Shown: positions 10,140 to 16,874 of the stretch, one piece after another
How the letters are laid out: each line of letters begins with the position of its first letter
Numbering within the stretch: the stretch's first letter is position 1
Assembly (NCBI GenBank): GCA_003427395.1
Contig: BFEA01000545.1
Coordinates: 6,682 to 26,888, forward strand
Direction: 5' to 3'
Length of the DNA: 20,207 bases
Origin: Chara braunii
Lineage: Eukaryota > Streptophyta > Charophyceae > Charales > Characeae
Notes under the pieces: generated by a model
Databases searched by the model: none
What the model was told of the DNA's origin: nothing
Seen by the model: the letters and a program-made list of their open reading frames with translations, nothing else
Made by a program: the position numbers and the translations under genes

Positions 10140-10621
10140 TAGAGTGCGGAGTAAGTCGGGTGGCACTGGAGGAAAGAGGTCGTGATACATGCTGAGTTGA
10201 GCGATGTATATGGAGCCAAGGATCCACAAAGTGATGAAAAGGACTTGAATGGACAATGCAGTGTCAGCAAAGCATCAACAGGCAATGCACATCCAGATAC
10301 ATACGAAAACAACAAAATCTAGAGCAGCGGAATACTCAAAGATATGACCTGACTTGTCAGATACTGACGTGACACCCTATCATAGACCACACATGAGAGA
10401 GAGAGAGGAGGGACCGCATACATAGAAGAAACGTCCCTCCTTGACCACGCACATGGGGAGATACCACGAATGAGGAGATGAGGGGGAGAGGCGAGACGAA
10501 GATGGAGATGAGGTAGAAGACCAAGATCGGGATAGCGAAGTCCACAAATAGTCTTCCTGCCGAATGTCCAATCAATGTATGCCACAAACTGTTGAATCAG
10601 ATCCTGGGCCTCACGCTGCAA
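10140..10621 (-). other. Hydrophobic minus-strand open frames, possible exons, unidentified
   Basis: On the minus strand, 10256-10140 begins MSIQVLFITLWILGSIYIAQ, a strongly hydrophobic stretch like a membrane segment or signal anchor, followed by LFPPVPPDLL. Upstream, 10621-10540 reads EAQDLIQQFVAYIDWTFG in one frame, and 10587-10357 in another frame has a hydrophobic core (VDFAIPILVFYLISIFV). Together they could be exons of a membrane protein, but I could not connect them with convincing splice sites and recognise no family. C/T-rich DNA also produces Leu/Phe/Ser-rich frames by chance. Confidence 0.2.
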
Positions 10622-10640
10622 TGTAACCTCTGCCCGTAAT

Positions 10641-10705
10641 CTCTCTCTCTCTCTCTCTCTGAAAGAAGAAGAAGAAGAAGAAGAAGAAGAAGAAGGAGGA
10701 AGAAG
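10641..10705. repeat. (CT)10 followed by (GAA)n microsatellite
   Basis: Perfect CT repeat at 10641-10660, then GAA/AAG triplets from 10661 to about 10705 with a few GAG interruptions. On the plus strand the triplet part encodes Lys/Glu runs in the candidate exon that follows. Confidence 0.95.
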
Positions 10706-10707
10706 AG

Positions 10708-10860
10708 ATGGAGGGTGAGACGAAGAAGAAGAAGATGTTGTCCTCCTTGCTGTCTAACCTGCAGGTAACTGCCGCCCTGTACTAACTGCCGCCGGTCGCT
10801 CTCTCTCTCTCTGTGTGCAGGTCGCTGGCGAGAGGGCCAGCTATGGCGCCCAGGTAGGAG
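10708..10860 (+). other. Candidate mini-exon pair with a 56-nt intron
   Basis: An ATG at 10708 opens MEGETKKKKMLSSLLSNLQ, ending exactly at the donor CAG/GTAACT (GT at 10765). The putative intron 10765-10820 (56 nt) contains TACTAAC at about 10779-10785, a CT-rich tract and the acceptor TGTGCAG. The next segment, 10821-10853 (33 nt, VAGERASYGAQ), ends at another donor-like CAG/GTAGGAG. Both segments are in phase 0. No downstream exon could be defined. Intron signals of this kind also arise by chance in CT-rich DNA, and 56 nt is short for plant introns. Confidence 0.2.
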
Positions 10861-10920
10861 CTCCGTCAACACAGATATGGTCTCCACCTCCTTCCCTACC
10901 TACACCTCTACCTCTAGTGT

Positions 10921-10957
10921 AGCGCTGTTGCGCTGCTCCAGCAGCGTGTCGCCCAAT
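10921..10957. repeat. Diverged dispersed repeat, copy 1
   Basis: The segment around gctccagcagcgtgtcgccc recurs at 12452-12481 with few changes, preceded in both places by agcgctg. The sequence around both copies (about 10840-11200 and 12300-12560) shares further weak similarity, so the two stretches may be old copies of one repeat. Confidence 0.5.
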
Positions 10958-11367
10958 AAGTGAGCTACTCAAACTGCGTGTCTGCCCTGGCGAGCCCCAG
11001 CTATAAGTAGCGCTGGGCCTCGCGGGTGTGCCTCCGTGTGTCTCTAGTCCTAGGCCAAAATGTGGCCTGCCTGGGTACCTACCAGATGGCCAGGCCCTCC
11101 CTGCTGATGCAGCAGGAGTGCCCGCAACTGGACAACAACGGACCTGGCCCGAATGCTCCTGCCTGTGACCGTACAAGGCCCAAAACGTGGCCTTTGACTG
11201 AACAGACCAAAAGTCTGTTCGGACGAACTGCAAGTCCGAAACGACGCCTGAACAGAAAAAAACAGGACAGAAAATAAATAAATAAGGGAAAGTGTCGCGC
11301 CCTTCTGACCAGAAGTCAAATTTTCCATAAAAACCTGGTGTCGTTAGGGCCTTATATGCTTTCGTAG

Positions 11368-11450
11368 TGCCCCTACCGGACCCACATCAAATCCGCATCA
11401 TGCCCCTACCAGATAGCCGTTGGGAAAATTTCCGATATGCCCTTACCGGT
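11368..11450. repeat. Three dispersed 13-bp motifs (tgcccctaccgga type)
   Basis: Near-identical 13-mers start at 11368, 11401 and 11438. The spacing is irregular (33 and 37 bp). No function is known to me; they may be relics of a tandem repeat or LTR. Confidence 0.5.
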
Positions 11451-11504
11451 ACCATCGATCTTTTCAGTGTGCTCCTGTTGCCGTTGGAGGCACTCTGGGG
11501 AATT

Positions 11505-11509
11505 TCTCT

Positions 11510-11575
<66 letters not shown>

Positions 11576-11608
11576 TCACACACTCACACACTCACACACA
11601 CACACACA
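11505..11608. repeat. (CT)n(CA)n compound microsatellite
   Basis: CT dinucleotides run from about 11505 to 11555, followed by CA dinucleotides to about 11608 with three ctca interruptions. Open frames across it in several phases are repeat artefacts. Confidence 0.97.
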
Positions 11609-11777
11609 ATCAGTTGTATGTCTGTTAGTCTTTCTCTTGTTGTCTGTCCTTCTGAGTTTTTTCTAAGTGTTACGATCCCGGTCATTTCCAAAGTGCAAAT
11701 TCACAATGAAAGACAACGCCACCCAATTGCGAAAGAAATGAAAGCACTTGCAAAGAGATAGAGACCAAAGGAGAGAG

Positions 11778-11820
11778 GAAGAAGAAGAAGAAGAAGAAGA
11801 AGAAGAAGAAGAAGAAGAAG
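11778..11820. repeat. (GAA)14 microsatellite
   Basis: Uninterrupted GAA/AAG triplets, ending directly at the ATG of the open frame at 11821. A similar GAA run precedes the candidate ATG at 10708. Confidence 0.97.
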
Positions 11821-12096
11821 ATGTGCACCAGCAAGACCAATGACAATTCCCCCTTCTCTCTCCACCTTCCTCCTCCTCCTTCACTTCGCCAATCTTATTC
11901 TTCTCTCCATCTCAATAATAATAATAACAATGAATGGATGAACCAGAATCAATATCCGAAGTTCCCTCTTACTGCTGACTCAACTCAACAACAACAACAA
12001 CAACCAGTCCACCATAGCTATGGCTTCCCTCCTTCAGCCTCCTCTCTCATGCATAGGCCATGGCAGACTAATGGGGCAGCTATGGTGCTGCCCTGA
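11821..12096 (+). CDS. Hypothetical protein with poly-Asn and poly-Gln tracts
   Basis: A 91-codon frame that starts at an ATG right after the GAA repeat. It contains SLHLPPPPSLRQ, a six-Asn run, EWMNQNQYPKFPL, a six-Gln run and HHSYGFPPSASSLMHRPW. The mix of homopolymer runs with aromatic, Pro and His residues resembles the disordered N-terminal part of plant transcription factors, but no DNA-binding domain follows. The frame ends inside the first unit of the 41-bp tandem repeat. There is no clear promoter or splice donor. It may be an exon fragment captured by a mobile element, or triplet-repeat DNA open by chance. Confidence 0.25.
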   Translation: MCTSKTNDNSPFSLHLPPPPSLRQSYSSLHLNNNNNNEWMNQNQYPKFPLTADSTQQQQQQPVHHSYGFPPSASSLMHRPWQTNGAAMVLP

Positions 12097-12220
12097 TGTC
12101 CAAAGGACAACCCAGAACAGCTATGGTGCTGCGCTGATGTCCAAAGGACAACCCAAAGCAGCTATGTTGCTGCACTCCTGTCCAAAGGACAACCCAAAGC
12201 AGCTATGCCGCTGCTGGCTG
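12077..12220. repeat. 41-bp tandem repeat, about 3.5 copies
   Basis: Units start at 12077, 12118 and 12159, with a partial fourth at 12200. Each full unit contains two short inverted repeats: CAGC-N6-GCTG and TGTCC-aaa-GGACA. Both are kept in all three full units although the bases between them vary. Confidence 0.92.
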
Positions 12221-12451
12221 GTCCGCCATGCCTGACTCTGCCTCGAGCTTCCTTGGTGCAGCACTACCCCCACTGGGGCCTTCCAGATGCAGCGCCCAAC
12301 AAGGTGTTGAAGACGGTGTCCACCATAGCCAGGTAGGTGCCTCGCCACTCTCCTACCTCACCCCCTTCTTCCTCCTCCTCCAGCTGGACTGCTCGCCATA
12401 GCCAGGCTGAGCTCCAGCGGCCCTTCACCTCCAAGCAGCGCTGTACCCTCC

Positions 12452-12481
12452 AGCGCTGTGCTCCAGCAGCATGTCGCCAAT
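12452..12481. repeat. Diverged dispersed repeat, copy 2
   Basis: Partner of the copy at 10921-10957 (core gctccagcagcatgtcgcc), same orientation. Confidence 0.5.
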
Positions 12482-12660
12482 CCTTGCACACCGCAAATGA
12501 GGAAGAGCTCTTTGCTCTTCCTGGAGAGATAGCGGCCTACCGGCCTCCTGGGCGGTGACTTCCTAGGCCGAGCGGCCTCCCAGCAACACGTACCTCCTCC
12601 CTTTCGGAGGGAAACATCATTGCAGGCTCTGCTATCCTCCGTACAGGCCCTAGACCCGGG

Positions 12661-12874
12661 CTACTTGGACTGGCACCGGCCTACCGCTATCCGACCGTTA
12701 TCCTACCGCTACTGGGCCTCTAAAAATACCAACTTTTTGTCTTCTTCTGCTCGGCCTCCAGTACCCGACACCCCTACCACTACTTGAGTGGTACCGGCCT
12801 ACCTGCTACTTGAGTGTTTTTCCCCGCTATTCTAAGTATCGCAGCCCATCCCCACTACTTGAGTGTTTTTCCCC
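12661..12874. repeat. Interspersed ctacttgagtg repeats
   Basis: The 20-mer ctacttgagtgtttttcccc occurs at 12806-12825 and 12855-12874. The shorter ctacttgagtg also occurs at 12780. A longer related unit, ctacttggactggcaccggc at 12661, resembles the unit at 12780 that continues ggtaccggcctacc. They lie within what is probably the 3' LTR of element A. Confidence 0.7.
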
Positions 12875-13074
12875 CTGCAACCCTCAAAGTCACGGCCACA
12901 GGTAAGTACCGGGCCTGCGGGGCCCTTCAACCAACGAGTACCCTTGCGGTTCACACACACACTCAGCCGACAAGCACTCCGACAGGCATGCAAACCAGCA
13001 GGCACGCACACACACAGCGACAAATCCCAGAAATCAGTAGTGTTCTCAGTCTGTGTTTTTGGCGGGTCATTACA

Positions 13075-13089
13075 CTACCCCCTCTCAAG
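13075..13089 (-). promoter_or_regulatory. Polypurine tract and start of the 3' LTR of element A
   Basis: On the minus strand, directly after the coding region of element A, a purine-rich stretch (gagagggggtag) is followed at 13074 by TGTAATGACCCGCC. The polypurine tract primes plus-strand DNA synthesis in LTR elements, and plant Ty3/gypsy LTRs usually begin with TG. The LTR would extend to lower coordinates. Its far end, and hence its length, cannot be set because no second LTR copy is in the window. Confidence 0.65.
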
Positions 13090-13114
13090 AGCGAGGTCCC
13101 TTCGAGCGAGTGAC

Positions 13115-13999
13115 TCATCCAAAGTTGGCACAAAATGCATCGTAGGAGTACATCAGAAAGAGAGACTTAGTAAGTCCGTGAGGAGTCATTTTTGCAACAA
13201 ATTTAGCAGTTTGTCCCTCAGCGATCTGTCGTTCATAAGCGTTCACAACATGGGGAGCATTCTTTAGCAGCTCTTTTCGGTCGATCCAGAAGAATTCAGT
13301 CAACGGGTGATAGAGGAAGTGAACCTTGTACTGTTTGTTCCTCCCTCTTCCCTCGTGAGAAACGATTCTGTCTATCCCATGGCCGTCATCGATAGAGCGA
13401 GGTATCATAGGGTCTCGGAAGGGAAAAGTCTCATCATCAATGTGTGGGAACAATTTGGACGCATGAAAGACCGTATACGTGCGCAGATGAGGAGGCATGT
13501 CAATCACATATGAAGGACCAAAATCATCCCCAATCACCTTCAGAATCTGCCAAGGGCCATAGTACAATGGAAGAAGCTTTTGTGATACGCCCTCTTCATC
13601 AGAAAACTCAGACATTTTGACCCAAACATAATCCCCTACTTTGAATTTTGCTTCTTTGCGCAACTTGTTAGCATGTTTGATCATGGCATGCTGGCGCTTG
13701 TTCATGGCTGCAATAACAACTTTAAGCAAGCGTGCGTACTTGGCATTGTAGCCAGGCATGCCGGGCATCAGACCAGGTGACCGTTCGGGGAACAGATAGG
13801 AGAGGGGATTACGCATCGGCCATCCGTATTGCAACTGGTTTGGTGTCACACCAGTTGCAGAGTGAATGGAATTGTTGTACAGTCCCTTCACTTTGTGCAA
13901 CTCCTTGTCCCACGTGTTCTGATCTGGCACAATCAATGCGCGAAGTAGTTGGATGACAGTCTGGTTGATCTCTTCAGCCAGTCCATTGTCTTCGGGGTG
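13115..13999 (-). pseudogene. Integrase C-terminal half with GPY/F module and chromodomain (element A)
   Basis: Begins just after the TGA at 14000-14002 and continues the same frame. The first residues after the stop hold the catalytic Glu region (HPEDNGLAEEINQ). Then come LYNNSIHSATGVTPNQLQYG, the GPY/F module (KVGDYVWVK, YYGPWQILKVIG, VFHASKLFPH) and, near the end, a chromodomain (GIDRIVSHEGRGRNKQYKVH, then WIDRKELLKNAPHVV and AYERQI). In chromoviruses this module is thought to steer integration to marked chromatin. Aromatic-cage positions look altered: His where a Tyr/Phe is usual at the start, and Phe for Trp in the VKW motif. The frame ends at 13115, about 40 bp before the LTR start. Confidence 0.88.
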
Positions 14000-14909
14000 T
14001 CAACCAGACGTCTTGTTGAGTTTAGTGTCGTAGATCTGAGAAGTGAAGTCTTTCCAATCTTTACTAATGAATCGGGTGTCCCGATCACTCACAATGGTTC
14101 TCGGTTGGCCATACTGCAGAATATACTGTTGATGGAACTCTTCGATGACAAGCTCAGTTGGGGCATGGGGAGGGAAAGGCATCAAGTTCAGAAATTTGGA
14201 GAAACGGTCCACGATGACCATGACTTGTGGATTCCTTTCTTCACTCACCTTTCCCATATCCGTGAAGTCGATGGAAATCGACTCACCGGGTCCATCAAGA
14301 ATGGGGAGGGGTCTTAGCAGGCCATAAGGCTTATGCCTGTGGACCTTGATTCTTTGACATACTTGACATTCAGTAATAAATTTCTGAGCACATCCTTTCA
14401 TCCCTGGCCAATCAAACTGTTGCAGAAGACTTCCATAAGTCTTCTCAAAGTCGAAATGTCCACTCCGACCATGTGCCAAATCCAAGAAATGAGTTCGGAG
14501 AGGCGCATGGTTGGGTACACACAGACGATAAAATTTCCCATACCGGCGGAATACAAGACCCTCGCACTCGTGAAAATCAGGCTGACTGTTAGGGTCAGCC
14601 TTGAGCTGCTCAAGGATGGGACTAAGGTCTGGATCCTTGGCGGTGTGTTCGACCAGATCCTCCTTCAGTTTCCTTCGGAGGTCATACGAACCCACAAGGC
14701 AAGTCAAAAACTGAGGGTGACGCGACAAAGCATCAACAACACGATTATAACAGCCTTTCTTATGTTTCAACTCAAAATCGTACACATCAATGTCATGCAA
14801 CCAGCGGGTCAGCGTCGGAGAGAGATCAGTTTGTGTCTTAATCCACTGCAAGGTCTGATGATCTGAGTAGACCTTGAAGTGACGACCCAAGAGGTAATGC
14901 TTCCAATGT
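14000..14909 (-). pseudogene. RNase H C-terminal part, integrase zinc finger and core (element A)
   Basis: Resumes element A after the mitochondrial patchwork at HWKHYLLGRHF. It shows the RNase H motifs KVYSDHQTLQW (Asp) and VVDALSRH (final Asp), the integrase HHCC finger (LAHGRSGHFDFEK, ECQVCQRIK), LLRPLPILDGPGE, the first catalytic Asp in SIDFTD and the second in VSDRDTRF. The frame stops at TGA 14000-14002, at a position where the family normally has Trp in a Ser-Gly-Trp-His-Pro context, so this is a nonsense change. The piece lies in a different frame from the RT part upstream, which is a consequence of the insertion. Confidence 0.9.
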
Positions 14910-14950
14910 ATGCCTCTAGCGAGGCCTGTAAATGAATGGGAGTAACACAA

Positions 14951-15072
14951 TTGCCTAAAGAGTAACGCAGGCGCGCGAAGGTAGGCTCAAGCTAGCGCTT
15001 TGTGCAACTGTAGAGCGTAATGGTGAAAGCCTGCCTGACTGTGAGACCTACAAGTCGAACAGAGACGAAAGT
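14951..15072 (+). rRNA. Mitochondrial-type 26S (LSU) rRNA fragment, domain V
   Basis: Starts with gcctaaagagtaacgcaggc (a self-complementary helix with the conserved loop), continues gcgcgaaggtaggctcaa and ends cgaacagagacgaaagt. These blocks match the conserved order of bacterial and organellar 23S-like rRNA near the peptidyl-transferase region. The wording is nearer to plant mitochondrial 26S than to plastid 23S, from memory of both. It is only about 120 nt long and cannot work as an rRNA. Confidence 0.8.
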
Positions 15073-15080
15073 AAAACGCG

Positions 15081-15169
15081 CGCCGTGTTTGAATTCTGTG
15101 GGGGACCACCCTCTAAGCCTAAGTATTTCTCAGTGACCGATAGTGTACAAGTACCGTGAGGGAAAGGTG
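15081..15169 (+). rRNA. Mitochondrial-type 26S (LSU) rRNA fragment, domain I
   Basis: Contains gggggaccaccctctaagcc, gaccgatagtg and gtaccgtgagggaaaggtg, the conserved 5' domain blocks of 23S-like rRNA. In a normal gene this lies far upstream of the domain V piece, but here it follows it. The left junction lies somewhere in 15073-15085. The right junction is at about 15169, where the usual continuation of the rRNA is replaced by ccmF. Confidence 0.85.
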
Positions 15170-15397
15170 CTGGTGTTTTTTAACTGTAGGAATACTACTG
15201 GGAAGTTGGTGGGCTTATCATGAGCTAGGTTGGGGCGGTTGGTGGTTTTGGGATCCCGTAGAAAATGCATCTTTGATGCCTTGGGTATTAGCTACAGCTT
15301 GTATTCATTCAGTCATTTCATTTTGGTTGAATTCTTGGACCTTCTTTCTAAACATTGTTACTTTTTTATTCAGTCTTTTAGGTACTTTTTTGTTCGT
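15165..15397 (+). pseudogene. ccmF: Mitochondrial ccmF fragment (cytochrome c maturation, WWD domain)
   Basis: CcmF is a membrane protein of the cytochrome c maturation (System I) haem lyase; in plants it is encoded in mitochondria. The fragment carries [20 protein letters not shown], the WWD signature [27 protein letters not shown] and a further hydrophobic segment ([16 protein letters not shown]). The reading frame is intact for about 75 codons and is open from a GTG inside the rRNA piece (15156) into the intron-ORF piece (15440), so the open frame is an accidental fusion. The WWD motif is of CcmF type, not plastid CcsA type. N- and C-terminal parts of the protein are absent. Confidence 0.88.
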
Positions 15398-15473
15398 TAA
15401 GGGCCGTGTGAGCACTACGTCCCGGTCTGAAGCCATGTGAATAAGTGGAAAAGCGGGGTTCATAAATAGGTTC
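15396..15473 (-). pseudogene. Group II intron reverse transcriptase (maturase) fragment
   Basis: On the minus strand the frame reads [20 protein letters not shown], followed by AHTALNE. This is the early RT block typical of group II intron-encoded proteins of mitochondria and bacteria; Ty3/gypsy RTs lack it. It joins in frame to the RNase H of element A upstream (15677-15474), so the translation passes from a retrotransposon into an intron ORF without a stop. The exact junction is uncertain by a few codons because both families have an ALE-like stretch there. It is about 26 codons of a protein that is normally several hundred residues long. Confidence 0.8.
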
Positions 15474-16874
15474 GAGCGCCTCGCGCAGGGCGTAGAAGGT
15501 ATTTACCTTGTGGCTGGGCATGCGTTTGCTGTAGTATTCGAGCGGACGCAGGCCATCACCATCGTCTTGTTGCAGCACTGCACCAATCCCAAACTGGCTC
15601 GCATCCGTAGTGACTACGAATGTGAGGTTGGGATCCGCAATGCGGAGTACAGGATGACTCACCAATGCCTCTTTCAAGGCTTAGAACGCAGTCTCACATT
15701 TCTCACACCACGCATAAGCAACATTCTTACTTGTTAGTCTCGAGAGTGGGTGAGCAATGACAGAAAATTTAGGCACAAACTTCCGGTAATATGAGGCCAA
15801 ACCAAGAAAAGAACGCAGTTCGCGTACGTTCGCTGGTTGAGGCCAATTTCGTTTGACCTCAACCTTGGTTGCCTCCGGCTCAAGGCCGTTTGCAGACAAC
15901 TGATGCCCAAGATAGATGACGCTGTCCCTTCCAAACTCAGATTTCTCTAAGTTGAGGTGCAGTTGTGCCTCCTTGAGGACTTGCAAGACCTCCTCAAGGT
16001 GCTTGGCGTGCTCTTTCATGGACTTGCTGAAAATCAGGATATCGTAAAGGTACACAACCACAAACCTGTTGAGCTGATGGCGTAGTACCTTGTCCATGAG
16101 GCACTGAAATGTGGCTGGCGCATTCGTAATACCGAAGGGCATAACGATAAATTCGTACAGCCCATCGCGTGTTTTGAATGCAGTTTTGTGCTGGTCACTC
16201 GGATCAACTTCAATCTGGTGGTAGCCAGACTTGAGGTCGATCTTGGAGAAGACCTTGCACCCACCTGCAACATCTAGCAAATCATTTATACGAGGCAAGG
16301 GATACGGGTTCTTTCGGGTGATACGGTTTAGGCCACGATAGCCAATGCATATCCGGAGTTTGCCTCCTTTCTTTGGCACAAACAGGACAGGTGCACCGAA
16401 CTCGCACTCACTAGGCCTAATCCATCCACGGTCGATCATGTCATCAATCTGCATCCTCAACTCCTCCAACTCGCCTTGTTCCATACGGTAGACGCAGCCC
16501 TTTGGAGGAACACTCCCTTCTATTATCTCGATCTTGTGTTTGACCGGACGCTCGGGAACTCCACGAGGTTCGGCCAGAACTTCAGGGAATCGATCTAATA
16601 GACGACGAATGTTTGTTGGGACTTCTGGTGGAGGATCATCCTCATCACGAGAAAGAAAATCAAAACGAGAATTTACAGCAATTACAACTGGATTTGACGT
16701 ACTTGGATCAGAAGTAGAAGGATTATCCACAGTAGAAGTAGATGGAATAGAAGTAGAGGTGGTAGAAGTAGAATTACTTACCGAGGTAGAAAATGCAGCA
16801 AAAGTAGAAGGCACATGGAGAGGCTTTACAAGAGCTATATGTACATGCTCAGCTTCCTTGCGCCTGCGCACTCA
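15474..16874 (-). pseudogene. Reverse transcriptase and start of RNase H (element A)
   Basis: One frame, interrupted by TGA at 16872-16874 (before it) and TAA at 15681-15683 (inside it). After a Ser/Thr-rich linker come EIIEGSVPPKGCVYRM, WIRPSECEFGAPVLFVPKK, GGKLRICIGYRGLNRIT, the first catalytic Asp in FSKIDLKSGYHQI, YEFIVMPFGITNAPATFQ, the active-site loop VVVYLYDILIFS, SVIYLGHQLSANGLEP, RSFLGLASYYRKFVPKFS and, past the [18 protein letters not shown] of RNase H. The loop normally reads YLDD; here the codon at 16044-16046 gives Tyr, removing one catalytic Asp. CIGYR replaces the usual CIDYR. This enzyme would be dead. Confidence 0.93.
16705..16800. repeat. Gtagaa-rich minisatellite in the pol linker
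   Basis: Irregular gtagaagtaga-type repeats on the plus strand. On the coding (minus) strand they give the Ser/Thr-rich linker (STSTTSTSIPSTST) between protease and RT, which suggests slippage within a non-structured linker. Confidence 0.7.

Larger units (their letters stand above)
14910..15473. other. Patchwork of mitochondrial-type DNA inserted in element A
   Basis: About 560 bp that interrupt the RNase H domain of element A between ALREALE (minus strand, about 15474) and HWKHYLLG (about 14909). From low to high coordinate it holds an unassigned 40 bp, an rRNA domain V piece (+), an rRNA domain I piece (+), a ccmF piece (+) and a group II intron RT piece (-). The two rRNA pieces are in the reverse of their gene order. 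The pieces abut within a few bases. This looks like a nuclear mitochondrial insertion made of several joined fragments; a chimeric assembly is the main alternative. Confidence 0.8.

Noticed and set aside
11387-11761. Ser/Leu and Thr/His-rich frames across the (CT)n(CA)n tract
   Set aside because: Pure microsatellite translation, open in several frames on both strands.
11663-11884. Poly-Ser frame on the minus strand
   Set aside because: Translation of the (GAA)n repeat in another frame.
12588-12604. CCTCC-ctttc-GGAGG hairpin as a terminator
   Set aside because: Single short palindrome in a eukaryotic repeat region, without a T run or an adjacent gene end.
13949-14866. Plus-strand open frames inside the integrase region
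   Set aside because: Shadows of the minus-strand integrase frame, without motifs.
14951-15169. A functional organellar rRNA gene
   Set aside because: Only two short pieces in the wrong order are present; most of the LSU rRNA is missing.
15156-15440. Plastid ccsA as the source of the WWD motif
   Set aside because: The motif is [13 protein letters not shown] with [12 protein letters not shown], which is the CcmF pattern; CcsA has a different WWD context.
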